Under the pieces are notes generated by a model. The model was not told where the DNA came from. It saw only the letters and a program-made list of their open reading frames with translations, and did no database searches. A DNA stretch of 64,000 nucleotides, from the NCBI RefSeq assembly GCF_963666675.1, contig NZ_OY762929.1:5056001-5120000 (forward strand), written 5' to 3'. Shown here one piece after another: positions 44,275 to 53,925 of the stretch. Positions within the stretch are counted from its first letter, which is position 1. The number at the start of each line of letters is the position of its first letter. Both the position numbers and the translations under genes were made by a program. This stretch comes from an uncultured Desulfobacter sp. (GTDB taxonomy: Bacteria; Desulfobacterota; Desulfobacteria; Desulfobacterales; Desulfobacteraceae).

Positions 44275-47200
44275 CAACAAACCCTTTCCTTGAGATGTTG
44301 GACAAAAAATATCCAGATAAGTTAAACGCAAAATCGCAGGACCCGGAAATAAACCCGTTCCTTGAAATGCTGGACAAAAAATACCCAGAGCAGGATCAAA
44401 ACAGAGTTTCCGCAAATGCATGGACGACCAAGGCAAAACCAGCATCACAAACGGCAAATGATTTAGCTCTATCACAGTCAACAGGGCTTGAAATAGGCCT
44501 TGTTGAAAGAAATCGGGACCGGGTTCTTACTGACACTAACGCCGATAGACTACAGGACCTTACAAAAGACAGGAATGTGTTATCCAGGTTTATGAAGGAC
44601 CCCATAAACCTGGCCTTGTCACAGGACGATGTTGAAAAATTGGCGTCTCTTGAAGATTTCTTCCAGGGTAAACAGGAGCCCCCTTTCAAAGAATATTCTG
44701 TCGGGCTGTACGGAACGGACAAGGCCAGGCTTTACCGGTTGAAGTCTGAAGGTCTGGCACGTGGATTGGACCCGATTACAGCCGAACGAGAAGCTGTATT
44801 AAGGTCCGTGGCTTATCTGAAAGAACGATCAGAAGCGGTAACGAAACCCGCAATCGGAACCGCAAAATCATCAGTTAAAGCCGTAGCAAAACTTCTGCCG
44901 ATGACAGCACAGACGGGGTTTTCCATTCTTGGGTCTGCCGCCGGCGTGATAGACGAAGCCACTAAATCTCTGGAAGGATGGGGGATGGGTCAGCGTGGTG
45001 GATATTTCGGCGCGCTCCGGGATTCGTCCTTTGATGTTGCCACATGGCTTCAGAAAAACGTGGTTCAATCTGATTTACTCAGCCTGCCGAAAGAGTTACA
45101 GAAGCCGTTGATTGATAATCCAGAATTGCTCCTGAACCCTGAATGGCTGGTCAGCAATATAGGGGATGCTGCCGGATCTATGGCAATAATGATCGGGACA
45201 GCCATAGCCAGTGGTGGAGGTTCGGAAACAGCATCGTTTCTCGGCGGGACCATGGAAGGGTCTGATCTGTACCGGGAGCTGATTCAGGACGGTGTTGACG
45301 AGACAAGTTCTATGTATGCGTCTATGGCGTTTGGATATGTGGTTACCCGTCTTGAAAAAATTGGACTTGACCGGATACTGGGGAAAGAGCGGGTAAATTC
45401 TGCCGGGAAAGCCTTGGTCAAATCTTTGATATCCGGGTTGGTGGAGGGAGGAACAGAGTATCTCGAAGAACCGTTTCAAGGTTTCATTGGGGCTATGGCC
45501 AAAACAGATGGGGATTTATCGAAATCCTTTGACGCTTTTCTGAAAGGGTTTAAAAACGTCGATGTGATCCCAGGGGCAATGCTGACAGGTGGAAGTATGG
45601 CTTTCGTAGGCCGGTACAGACAGGAACTTGCCACATCCAAAGCGGCAGAAGAAAACAAACAGTTCTTCCAGGCCATAAATCAGAAGGTAGAAGGCATCCA
45701 ACTAAGGAGCCTGGCCCCGGATAGATTCAAGGTATACGCCCAACAGATCCAGGAAATGGAGTCTGTGCCGGAATCCGTTTTCATACCAGTGGATCAACTC
45801 CAGGCAGCTATGGGGTCAGAAGCTGATTTTATGGACTTTCTCGACTCTGCCGGGCTTATGGACCAACTTGCCACGGCTCAAGCTGAAAAAGGGGATATTG
45901 AAATTCCCATGAGCGAATTTTTAGCCCGTATTGCCGGTACAGATGCGGCCTTAAAGCTTGAGAACGATTTTCGTTTCTCCCCGAACCAAATGACTCCACG
46001 TGAGGCGACAGAATGGAAACAGCGGCATGAAGAGGTATTTGCCGCAGACATTGAACGGGCTGTTCATGCTGCAGAGTCTATGGCCATTGAGATAGGCGAA
46101 GCCACAGAGGTGATGAACCACCTTAATAATGCAATAACCGCTGTGGGTCTTGACTCGCAGGTAGCAGATGCTAATGCCGCTATATGGGCGGCACGGGCTC
46201 AGGTGGCGGCCCAAGGGTTTAGCGCAGCCGGGCAGCCCATGACGCCCATGCAATGGCTTGAAGGCAAAAATTTGGTGATACGCAACGATGTCAATGGGGC
46301 TGAGGTTGCCTTGAATGGGCGGGCCATGGCGGATTCTGACGGAGTACAGTATGACCAGGCCTGGGGAATAAACCATGAAAATGGGCACACAACACAGAGC
46401 GATAGCAGAAATGTAAACACAGGTATTCTGAACCAGGATACAGGAAACCGTGGGCAGGTAGAGTTCTCCCAAAACCAGACACTTATCACTCTGTTTGAAT
46501 CCGCCAATAAATCCACATTTGCCCACGAATCCGGCCATATTTTTTTTGAAGACCTGCAGACCCTTGCATCTTTTCCAAACGCCCCAGAACAAATCAAAAA
46601 AGACTGGTCCGCTATTGTGGAATATCTTGGGGTTGAAGGCGACATTACAACTGAGCAGCATGAAAAATTTGCCAGATCATTTGAAGCCTATCTTAGAGAA
46701 GGCAAGGCGCCGTCCCAGGATCTGCAATCTGCTTTCAGGCAGTTCAAGGCATGGCTGACCAAGCTGTACAAAACCATCCTAAAGTTGGACGCACCCATAA
46801 ATGATGAGATCCGGAGCGTAATGGACCGCATGCTGGCCACTGAAGAGATGATAAACGATGCATCTGAACAGATCGAGGGAGCCCATGTATACAGGACTGC
46901 GGAAGAGGCGGGTATGACCGAAGAGGGATTTGCCGAATATCTTGCCGCCTACGCCAAATCCAAAGAAACGGCAAAAGAGATTCTACTCAAAGACCTGTAT
47001 AAAGACATTGAGAATAGAAACAAGCAGTTTTACCGAGATAAGCGTGATGATATCTTTAAGTCTGTAGTCGAGGATCTTTACGATAAACCCGAATACAAAG
47101 CCCTGTTTTATCTTCAGAACGGGTATCTGCCACAGGACAGGGAAAATCCGCCGGAAGCTGCCCGGGTTCCGTTAAATACCGACGCCATTATTGAGTTAGG

Positions 47201-50168
47201 GTATGACCCGGCGAAACTGTCAAAATCGGTTCCCCCCATCTATTCGCGGTCGGAGGGTAGTCTTCACCCTGATGTCATGGCCGACTTGATGGGGTTTTCG
47301 TCAGGTCAAGCCCTTCTCCACTCGTTAACAGGTCTTGAGCCTATAAAGAAGGCAGCAACTCGGATCACTAATCAACGAATGGATGAATATAAAGATATTC
47401 TTTCCAGCGATACGATTAAGACCCAGGCGCTTGAAGCTATTGAAAACGAGGCCCGCGTGGATCTGCTGATTCTGGAACGTGATATTGCCGAAGCGGCTAA
47501 ACGCAAAGAGATAAATCGGGTCAATTTTGCCCAAAGAGCCAGAGAAGCTGCAGAAAAATCACGGGCTATACGGGTTGCGGCCAGGGCCGCTATCGGTCGA
47601 ATGAAGACCACGGAAGCCGTTAAAGTTAGTAGGCACCAGCAAGCTGAACGAAAGGCCGGGAGGGAAGCAATAGAAGCGGCTAAGAAAGGTGATATGGAGA
47701 AGGTGAAGGCGCTTAAGGAACGTCAAACCATAGCCGCGGCTCTTGCATCGGAAGCGGCAAAGGCCGGGAGGGAAATTGACACTTCTCTACGGTATCTTAA
47801 AAAATTTAACAGCCCAGGAACACGGAAAAATCTTGCCAGGGAATACCTTGATCAAATTGATAACCTGCTGGAAGGATATGAGTTCAAAAAATCCACCACC
47901 CTGAAAGAACTGGGTAGGCGAGAAGGTTTGGCAGACTTTATCGCTAAGCAATCAGTCCAAGGTTTTGCACCCAATATCCCAACCGAAATCCAAAATAAGA
48001 TGGATAAAATATCCTACAAAGAACTCACTCTTGATGAGTTCATAGATTTAAAAAACGCCGTCAAAAGCATTGAAACTATTGCCAGATTGAAACAGACGCT
48101 TTTAACCTCCCGGGATAAGCGCACTTTCAAGGAAAAGGTTGAACAGCTAAAAGATGCAACCATTGACGCTTTTGGAGATAAACTCGGGCCTGAATTCATC
48201 CCCCGGGAGCTGGAGGGTAAAAAATCGTGGCTTGCATCCATTGATGCGGACCTATCCAAGGTTGAATTCATGATGAATGTCTTAGATGGCGGACGGATGA
48301 CAGGGGCGTGGTGGGAGGCCATATATCGGCCAGTCAATGACGGTGTTAACCAAAAATCCGCCATGTTTGAGAAAATCACAAAAGATCTGTTTAATACCCC
48401 CGGTAAGCTGTTCGGCGCATACTCAGGCAAGGAGCTTTCCCAGATGCGGTCTAAAAAGATTTTTATCAAAGAAATCGGGTATTCTTTAACAAAAGAGCAG
48501 ATCATTGCCGTGGCCCTGAACCGTGGCAACGGACATAACTGGACCGCACTTTGGGAGGGAGAACAATGGACACCTAAAACCGCCGAATCCGTGTTGTCAT
48601 ACCTGGACGAACGCGACTGGCAATTTGTTGAAGATAGCTGGATCTACATCGATACATTTTGGCCTCAGATTGCGGCATTATATAAAAAATTAACCGGGGT
48701 TGTTCCTGAAAAAGTCCAGGGCGAGCCATTTGTCAACCCTCTGGGCAGAGAGATGAAAGGGGGATATTACCCCTTGGTGGCAGACCATGAATTAAACGTT
48801 CGTGCCGGCCAAAGAGAAGATGCCAAGAATGTCCAAGAAATGTTTGGCGGTGGAGGTTTTCGGCCATCCACTCGAAACGGGCACATCGAAAAAAGAAAGG
48901 GTTTTGGGGGACAGCGGGTCTCATTCTCCCTAAATGTATTGGTCAGGCATTTGGACCAGGTGTCTCAAGATTTATGTTTGCGCGAAGCTGTCATAGATGT
49001 GGACAGGCTAATTCAAAACCCAACAATTCAAAACACCATTATCCGCGCCCTTGGTAAGGCGCAGTATGATCAACTTCGCCCATGGTTGGCTGCAGTGGCA
49101 GGTCAAAAAGAGTATGATTATGATTCGGTTGAAGCCGTGGCAAAATTTTTCCGAAAAAACGCTACAATGGCCGTAATGGGCCTGAAAGCGTCCATAGCTA
49201 TATCTCAGTATGCCGGATTATCAAACGCCATCCCTCTGATCACCAATAATACCAAAGCGGGTCGGGCTAAAATCGGAGCTATGCTTTTAAACAATCTTCG
49301 TAGGGGCTTTCGGGCCTCTTATTCAGATATCGGCAAACAGGTGGAAGAAAAGTCCTTGGAACTAAGGGATAGACGGCATAATTTTGTACAGGAAGCCACG
49401 GACCTTGGCCGGCACTTGGGGACAGGAAAGAAAGTCAAAGCCTGGCAGGAAGCCATGATGTATTTTACCGGCCTTGCTGATTATCATGTTTCTATTGCAT
49501 GCTGGAAAACAGCGTATGACCTAAGCCTTAAAGATGGAAAAACAGAGCAACAATCTATCGATTTTGCGGACTCAGTGGTGCGCCTGTCCCAGGGAACAGG
49601 TAAGACAAAAGACCTTGCCGGTATACAGCGCGGGGGTGAATGGAAAAAAATGTGGATGATGTTTTATTCCTACCTCAACACTAATTATGGTCAACTCTCC
49701 TCATCCGGAAAAGTTGCCAGAATATCCGGGCGCAAAGGGCGCTTTATCGGTGATATGGCTTTTTATCTATTTTTCCCGGCAATTATGGCCGAGTTGATGG
49801 CAGGTAGAGGACCGGACGACGATAAAGATGAAAACCCAGCATCATGGGCACTTAAAACAATCTTAACACAGCCGCTTGGCATGGTTCCGCTGGTAAGGGA
49901 TGCAATCAGCCTTTTTGATACGGATTATGGCCGCCCTGTTTCCCTGATAGGCCGGGTTGGTGCATCTTCAAAGGCGTTATACGATGAAATCAAAGACGAT
50001 GACGGGGATGATGCCGCGCTATTCTGGAAAGCAATTGACACGGCTGGATACTTCGTTCCGTACGGAATGCCATCAGGCCAGATGAGAATCACTGGAAGAC
50101 AGGTTATTGAATTTATGAACGATGAGCGGGATGATTTCAGCCCATTTCTTTATAGGAAAGCTCAGTAA
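44271..50168 (+). CDS. Giant polyvalent phage protein with zincin-type motif
   Basis: 1965 aa. It opens with a duplicated motif NPFLEMLDKKYP (residues ~4 and ~27). A membrane-active-looking Ala/Gly region lies at ~220-330. Residues ~480-590 are an adaptor-like domain, and a metallopeptidase-type HESGH motif (residues 752-756, FAHESGHIFFEDL) is followed by EQHEKFARSFEAYLREGKAP, a block shared by phage polyvalent proteins. Long coiled coils extend to ~1250 and the C-terminal ~700 residues are globular. Proteins of this class are packaged with and injected beside phage DNA. Coupled to the transglycosylase gene; RBS AAAGGAG. Confidence 0.7.
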   Translation: MTTNPFLEMLDKKYPDKLNAKSQDPEINPFLEMLDKKYPEQDQNRVSANAWTTKAKPASQTANDLALSQSTGLEIGLVERNRDRVLTDTNADRLQDLTKDRNVLSRFMKDPINLALSQDDVEKLASLEDFFQGKQEPPFKEYSVGLYGTDKARLYRLKSEGLARGLDPITAEREAVLRSVAYLKERSEAVTKPAIGTAKSSVKAVAKLLPMTAQTGFSILGSAAGVIDEATKSLEGWGMGQRGGYFGALRDSSFDVATWLQKNVVQSDLLSLPKELQKPLIDNPELLLNPEWLVSNIGDAAGSMAIMIGTAIASGGGSETASFLGGTMEGSDLYRELIQDGVDETSSMYASMAFGYVVTRLEKIGLDRILGKERVNSAGKALVKSLISGLVEGGTEYLEEPFQGFIGAMAKTDGDLSKSFDAFLKGFKNVDVIPGAMLTGGSMAFVGRYRQELATSKAAEENKQFFQAINQKVEGIQLRSLAPDRFKVYAQQIQEMESVPESVFIPVDQLQAAMGSEADFMDFLDSAGLMDQLATAQAEKGDIEIPMSEFLARIAGTDAALKLENDFRFSPNQMTPREATEWKQRHEEVFAADIERAVHAAESMAIEIGEATEVMNHLNNAITAVGLDSQVADANAAIWAARAQVAAQGFSAAGQPMTPMQWLEGKNLVIRNDVNGAEVALNGRAMADSDGVQYDQAWGINHENGHTTQSDSRNVNTGILNQDTGNRGQVEFSQNQTLITLFESANKSTFAHESGHIFFEDLQTLASFPNAPEQIKKDWSAIVEYLGVEGDITTEQHEKFARSFEAYLREGKAPSQDLQSAFRQFKAWLTKLYKTILKLDAPINDEIRSVMDRMLATEEMINDASEQIEGAHVYRTAEEAGMTEEGFAEYLAAYAKSKETAKEILLKDLYKDIENRNKQFYRDKRDDIFKSVVEDLYDKPEYKALFYLQNGYLPQDRENPPEAARVPLNTDAIIELGYDPAKLSKSVPPIYSRSEGSLHPDVMADLMGFSSGQALLHSLTGLEPIKKAATRITNQRMDEYKDILSSDTIKTQALEAIENEARVDLLILERDIAEAAKRKEINRVNFAQRAREAAEKSRAIRVAARAAIGRMKTTEAVKVSRHQQAERKAGREAIEAAKKGDMEKVKALKERQTIAAALASEAAKAGREIDTSLRYLKKFNSPGTRKNLAREYLDQIDNLLEGYEFKKSTTLKELGRREGLADFIAKQSVQGFAPNIPTEIQNKMDKISYKELTLDEFIDLKNAVKSIETIARLKQTLLTSRDKRTFKEKVEQLKDATIDAFGDKLGPEFIPRELEGKKSWLASIDADLSKVEFMMNVLDGGRMTGAWWEAIYRPVNDGVNQKSAMFEKITKDLFNTPGKLFGAYSGKELSQMRSKKIFIKEIGYSLTKEQIIAVALNRGNGHNWTALWEGEQWTPKTAESVLSYLDERDWQFVEDSWIYIDTFWPQIAALYKKLTGVVPEKVQGEPFVNPLGREMKGGYYPLVADHELNVRAGQREDAKNVQEMFGGGGFRPSTRNGHIEKRKGFGGQRVSFSLNVLVRHLDQVSQDLCLREAVIDVDRLIQNPTIQNTIIRALGKAQYDQLRPWLAAVAGQKEYDYDSVEAVAKFFRKNATMAVMGLKASIAISQYAGLSNAIPLITNNTKAGRAKIGAMLLNNLRRGFRASYSDIGKQVEEKSLELRDRRHNFVQEATDLGRHLGTGKKVKAWQEAMMYFTGLADYHVSIACWKTAYDLSLKDGKTEQQSIDFADSVVRLSQGTGKTKDLAGIQRGGEWKKMWMMFYSYLNTNYGQLSSSGKVARISGRKGRFIGDMAFYLFFPAIMAELMAGRGPDDDKDENPASWALKTILTQPLGMVPLVRDAISLFDTDYGRPVSLIGRVGASSKALYDEIKDDDGDDAALFWKAIDTAGYFVPYGMPSGQMRITGRQVIEFMNDERDDFSPFLYRKAQ

Positions 50169-50286
50169 TCATAATCCTGGTATAAAAGAGAGCCCTTGAC
50201 ACCGTCCCCGAACCAGACTAAGGTAAATCATTTCCTGCAAATTCAGGGATGCCGGTTTGGTCGCCGGGAACATAGGACGCAAAGAG

Positions 50287-50315
50287 GCGTCTGTATTTTA
50301 TACAAACGCTTTTTT
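50287..50315 (+). terminator. Terminator after the polyvalent-protein gene
   Basis: GCGTCTGTAT and ATACAAACGC form a 10 bp stem with one mismatch and a 3 base loop, followed by six T. The rest of 50169-50498 holds two further GC-rich dyads (for example CCGGT/ACCGG at 50402-50420) and no gene that I can support. Confidence 0.65.
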
Positions 50316-50498
50316 ATATTCCATGCATATATACGCAGCTTCCAAATTTTTGGGGATTGGGTTCTCAATATTATTGGGCAGCATGGGGGAGCCTTCGGGC
50401 TGCCGGTTTCCTATGACCGGTCGACCAACCCCTTTGCTGCCCTTTTTATTTTTGGTCGAATAAGAAGGGCTTATTCACAAATCATAGGAGGCCCAACA

Positions 50499-50897
50499 AT
50501 GAAACCTTGTCAGAAACCCACCACACTCATTGAGCAGACAATTCTCATCCCATTCCCATTAACCACAACCGCCCCAGAGAGGGAGCGAACCCAGGAAGAA
50601 ACAGCAGACGATTACCTTTGGCTGATAAAACTGGCCGATATGGGCCAAAACAGAGACGCAATCAAATCTATCTATGCTGAAGTGATGTATCAGCGCAAAA
50701 AATTCATGGGAGCACAGCCAGAAGATTACATCGTCCCGCTGATGAGAGTATTAAGAGAAGAGCATCCGTTTTTCTACCAGAACGCCAAGCGATTCATTGA
50801 ACGGAAGTATGATGAATGTTTTCCCGGTCAGGAACCGGTTGTTTCAGCGGAGGTCATGGCTAAACTGAAAGATCTTGCAGAAGGGGGTGTCAAATGA
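50499..50897 (+). CDS. Hypothetical phage-like protein, 132 aa
   Basis: No family recognised. Mostly helical after a 40 residue leader rich in Thr/Pro; contains DDYLWLIKLADMGQNRDAIK and MRVLREEHPFFYQNAKRFIE. ATG at 50499 is chosen because a perfect AGGAGG lies 8 bases upstream; the frame is open for 101 codons before it but across the terminator. It starts a second four-gene operon whose genes overlap or nearly touch (50897/50894, 51460/51457, 52362/52365). Confidence 0.55.
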   Translation: MKPCQKPTTLIEQTILIPFPLTTTAPERERTQEETADDYLWLIKLADMGQNRDAIKSIYAEVMYQRKKFMGAQPEDYIVPLMRVLREEHPFFYQNAKRFIERKYDECFPGQEPVVSAEVMAKLKDLAEGGVK

Positions 50898-51460
50898 GTT
50901 CAAGTCTAACCAAAGAACAGAAAAACGAAATACGGAAAAGCCTTCCACTGAAAATTTTTGAACAGCGTAAAAACGCAGCAGATATTGAATACAACATTCT
51001 TCATCATAGAAACCTTTTATATGATTTAATGCGAATTGAAATCAAGCCTGGCTTTGGGCAGCATCTTGAATTTTCAGGATTAGATCTTCGTGGCGAATCC
51101 GTGTCTGTGTTTGTAAATCTTAACCCAGACTCTTTCAAGAAATTCAGAGATAACATGATTGAACTCTGTAGAAGCAATATAAAGCGAAGAAAATGTGAGC
51201 TTGCAGCGATCCCCAACGCCAAAATCATCCCCTTTGATTTTAGAAAAAAGGAAGTTGAACCGGGCAGGCAGCCACAACCAAACCCCCCGCCGCCCAAAAA
51301 GGAACCTGAGACGATTCTCAAAGGTGGATGGGAAGTCAGCAAAGCTGCTGGTATTTATTGCAGCGAAATAAAATCCTTCGTTGAGGAAAAAGGCCTGCCG
51401 GCTTTCAAGATCCCTGGCAGGAAATTTTGGTTTGCATTCCCCGAAGAAATTGAAAAATGA
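50894..51460 (+). CDS. Hypothetical protein with C-terminal excisionase-type winged helix
   Basis: 188 aa. The N-terminal 110 residues are an unassigned alpha/beta domain (LLYDLMRIEIKPGFGQHLEF, DLRGESVSVFVNLNPDSFKK). A Pro-rich linker (QPQPNPPPPKKEPE) joins it to a C-terminal helix-turn-helix (GGWEVSKAAGIYCSEIKSFV then EEKGLPAFKIPGRKFWFAF), similar to the HTH_17 fold of AlpA. Overlaps both neighbours by 4 bases. Confidence 0.55.
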   Translation: MSSSLTKEQKNEIRKSLPLKIFEQRKNAADIEYNILHHRNLLYDLMRIEIKPGFGQHLEFSGLDLRGESVSVFVNLNPDSFKKFRDNMIELCRSNIKRRKCELAAIPNAKIIPFDFRKKEVEPGRQPQPNPPPPKKEPETILKGGWEVSKAAGIYCSEIKSFVEEKGLPAFKIPGRKFWFAFPEEIEK

Positions 51461-52362
51461 AAAAAGGAACAGGAGGGCGCCAAGTGATTACCAGAACTGA
51501 AAAGACATCCAACTACACTATATTGCCAAATGAATTCCTTCTGGATGAAACGATTTCCGATAAAGCCAGGGGGCTCCTTGCCCGGTTGTTGTCCCGGCCG
51601 GACAATTGGAGATTGAATGTCAATTATTTGGTCAAGACCGGTAAAAGCGGCCATACTGCGGTAAGATCCGCAATCCGCGAATTAGAGGCCGCCGGATATA
51701 TTCAAAAAGAGGTTTCCCGGCATGCCAACGGGCGTATCATTGGGGTGGAGTACATCATTCGTGAAAGCCCGGTTAAGCCATGCGTGGATGAACCGGCGCA
51801 AGAGCCAAAAACTACCTGCCGGGAAACACGGGCCAAGGAGGACCATACCAAGGCTGTCAGCATTAAGGATAACCACATGCGGAAAACCCAAAACAAGAAA
51901 ACCGCTCCTATAATAAAGACTGATATTAAACAAACACTGAGGGAAACAACGACTACTGCGCCGGGGGCTGATCCGGGTGGTTGTGATTCCGTTTCGCCGT
52001 CGTCGTGTTCCTGTGATGCCATTTTAAATTTGATCCCTGAAAAGCACAAAAGCCCCATGGTTGTTTCTCTTGTGAATAAGGCCGTTGGCGATTATCCAGC
52101 GCGGACGGTTAAAGAGGCTGTGGCCTATGCTGCCGGGAATGTCCGGGGCGGGAGTATGCAATTTAAAGCATACCTGGACAAGGCTTTAAAAAATAAATGG
52201 GCTGAAGGGTATCTTGAAAGCCGGGTGGGTCAGTGCGGATTGTCAACATGGTTAGCACCACGAGGAAAATTTCCCAACGGCACTGTCACTGGATCTAAAC
52301 GGATGGATAGCAATTACATGGCCGCAGCACAATTTTTAACCGAAATGGGCGTGGAGGTGTAG
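51457..52362 (+). CDS. Second replication-initiator-like winged-helix protein
   Basis: 301 aa. N-terminal winged helix: SNYTILPNEFLLDETISDKA, RGLLARLLSRPDNWRLNVNY then GHTAVRSAIRELEAAGYIQK, the helix-turn-helix of phage replication or RepA-like initiators. The middle is a basic linker and the C-terminus is a helical domain (PARTVKEAVAYAAGNVRGGS). It parallels the gene at 39721 in position and architecture without close sequence identity. GGAGG precedes an internal GTG at 51484; the ATG at 51457 overlaps the previous stop. Confidence 0.65.
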   Translation: MKKGTGGRQVITRTEKTSNYTILPNEFLLDETISDKARGLLARLLSRPDNWRLNVNYLVKTGKSGHTAVRSAIRELEAAGYIQKEVSRHANGRIIGVEYIIRESPVKPCVDEPAQEPKTTCRETRAKEDHTKAVSIKDNHMRKTQNKKTAPIIKTDIKQTLRETTTTAPGADPGGCDSVSPSSCSCDAILNLIPEKHKSPMVVSLVNKAVGDYPARTVKEAVAYAAGNVRGGSMQFKAYLDKALKNKWAEGYLESRVGQCGLSTWLAPRGKFPNGTVTGSKRMDSNYMAAAQFLTEMGVEV

Positions 52363-52364
52363 CC

Positions 52365-52625
52365 ATGGAAAAACAAGATTTGAAGCGATTCACGGAAATC
52401 ATGATGGCTGTTGCGGAAAATTACCCGGGAACGGCCTTCACAAGCAACGGTTTGAAACTCCGATTTGAAGCCTTGAAAGAGTTTCCCATTGACCAGGTAT
52501 CCGAAGCCGCGGTTAAGCTTATCAGGACTCATAAATACAATTCAATGCCCACCACTGCAGATTTTATAGATATTATGGCCGGCGGAATCAGCACGAAGGG
52601 CCGGGCAGAGATTGAGCCTGAATAA
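52365..52625 (+). CDS. Small helicase-loader-like phage protein
   Basis: 86 aa. FTEIMMAVAENYPGTAFTSN, GLKLRFEALKEFPIDQVSEA and YNSMPTTADFIDIMAGG match, position by position, the N-terminal domain of the protein at 40550 (F-x-E-x-M/L...F-x-L...F...S-x-A...MP...D). Its size is that of G39P-type loaders. It ends the operon and is followed by a terminator. Confidence 0.55.
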   Translation: MEKQDLKRFTEIMMAVAENYPGTAFTSNGLKLRFEALKEFPIDQVSEAAVKLIRTHKYNSMPTTADFIDIMAGGISTKGRAEIEPE

Positions 52626-52643
52626 ATAACCTGACCTATTCAA

Positions 52644-52670
52644 GCCCCTGGTTCTGCCGGGGGCGTTTTT
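52644..52670 (+). terminator. Terminator after the second replication operon
   Basis: GCCCC (52644-52648) pairs with GGGGC (52660-52664), followed by GTTTTT. Lies 19 bases past the stop codon at 52625. Confidence 0.6.
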
Positions 52671-52822
52671 AATCCCATTAAAGTCTGGTAGTCTTCTGTC
52701 CGATTCCTACTTATCAGAGACAGATTATGCGTTTTGGTTCCATAGCAAGAATAATTTTTTTTAACTGGGAAGGGCTATGTGTGATCACCTTGGTCGGATA
52801 ATCGCACGATCCTTTCAAGTCT

Positions 52823-52859
52823 AAGCGCCCCGGATTGTTCGGGGCGCTTGTTCTTTTTT
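52823..52859 (+). terminator. Strong GC-rich terminator
   Basis: AAGCGCCCCG and CGGGGCGCTT form a perfect 10 bp stem with a 7 base loop, followed by TGTTCTTTTTTG. The gap 52671-53020 shows no gene; this hairpin and the next are its only clear structures. Confidence 0.75.
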
Positions 52860-52983
52860 GAGGAAATTTTCGATATTGAACGGCCTAAGTTTAATTTAGG
52901 GCGTGGCTAGGCTGTGTAGATTCCGACGAGCTAATCCCATAAAAATCTCAGGTTTGATTACCCGGCTGGCAATTGATTACAGA

Positions 52984-53015
52984 AAAGCCGGGAGAGCTTT
53001 TGCCCTCCCGGCTTT
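52984..53015. terminator. Perfect hairpin at the edge of the ATPase/DDE transposon
   Basis: AAAGCCGGGAG pairs perfectly with CTCCCGGCTTT across a 10 base loop. It ends 5 bases before the TGTAGACAGCAG terminal repeat, with A- and T-runs at both sides, so it could stop transcription in either direction. Confidence 0.6.
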
Positions 53016-53086
53016 AATCATGTAGACAGCAGTCTACCGCACTGAGTTATCCCTGGCGCCGGAGTCCCCTCTCAAACGCGTCCGTT

Positions 53087-53923
53087 TCACTCAGATTCGT
53101 TGAACCATTCCGAGTTGTAAATGAGCTCGGCAGTCACATTTTTTTCATTGTGATAATAGGCCTCCTCAAGACAGATCGTCGCCATATTCATTACGCCCCG
53201 TCTGTTTCCCCGGGTGGAACTTGCGATCAAATCCATTGCTTCTTTGGTAAACAGGTCCGATGGAGCTTGTGCATTTTTAAGACGGCTTTCGATAAAATGC
53301 TGGGTTTCATACTCGTTCATGGCATTGATTTTCATAATGCCGGTGAGCCGGGATCGTATCGGTGCCATTGCATAAAGTCGAAGTTGCCTGAGCAGAGAGT
53401 CGTCCCCGACAAGGATAAGAGAGGCTGCGCTTCTCTGTTGTAAGGTTTGGACCAGAAGAGAACAAAGATCCCAGAGGGAGTCGGATTCGATGCGCTGAGC
53501 ATCATCGACGATCAGCACCGGATGACGTGAGTTGGCCTGGTTGGATAAGGATTCAATATGCTGCTGAACCCTTGTAATCAAAGGCATTCCCCGGCTTTTT
53601 ATATCCACCCCGAGGGTCTGGGCAAGAATGCGTGTCAGTCCGTTTCTTGGATGACCGGCATAGGGCAGCATAACCGGGAGGTATGCATTTCGATCCAGAT
53701 CCGATACCAATGCATGAATCAAGGTGGTTTTTCCGGTCCCTGAAGGGCCGCACAGTGCGGTGCTTTTGCCATGGTGCAGCAAACGTTTTATGGTATCGAG
53801 TTTGCGCAGGTCCTCTTTGGGTAGCCAGAGTTTGCGCTGTTCATAGGTGTCGGCAAAGGGATGGTACTTCCAGCCAAAAAAATCGGCCATGGGCGCCTGT
53901 TCTATGGTATGGGTGTCTTGCAT
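53087..53923 (-). CDS. ExeA/TniB-type AAA+ ATPase of a transposon
   Basis: 278 aa. Residues 12-35 (FFGWKYHPFADTYEQRKLWL) match the ExeA-type start F-x-PF. Walker A is CGPSGTGKTTLIHAL near residue 62, Walker B is HPVLIVDDAQRIESD near 138, sensor 1 is SLILVGDDSLLRQL, and a sensor 2-like region is RGNRRGVMNMATICLEEAYY. Such ATPases help the neighbouring DDE transposase choose targets. Unrelated in detail to the TniB-like ATPase at 12466. It starts 2 bases after the transposase gene ends. Confidence 0.8.
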   Translation of the reverse strand: MQDTHTIEQAPMADFFGWKYHPFADTYEQRKLWLPKEDLRKLDTIKRLLHHGKSTALCGPSGTGKTTLIHALVSDLDRNAYLPVMLPYAGHPRNGLTRILAQTLGVDIKSRGMPLITRVQQHIESLSNQANSRHPVLIVDDAQRIESDSLWDLCSLLVQTLQQRSAASLILVGDDSLLRQLRLYAMAPIRSRLTGIMKINAMNEYETQHFIESRLKNAQAPSDLFTKEAMDLIASSTRGNRRGVMNMATICLEEAYYHNEKNVTAELIYNSEWFNESE

Positions 53924-53925
53924 GA

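Noticed and set aside
45951..46661. 236 aa minus-strand frame
   Set aside because: Antisense of the polyvalent-protein gene, with no start signal or recognisable domain.
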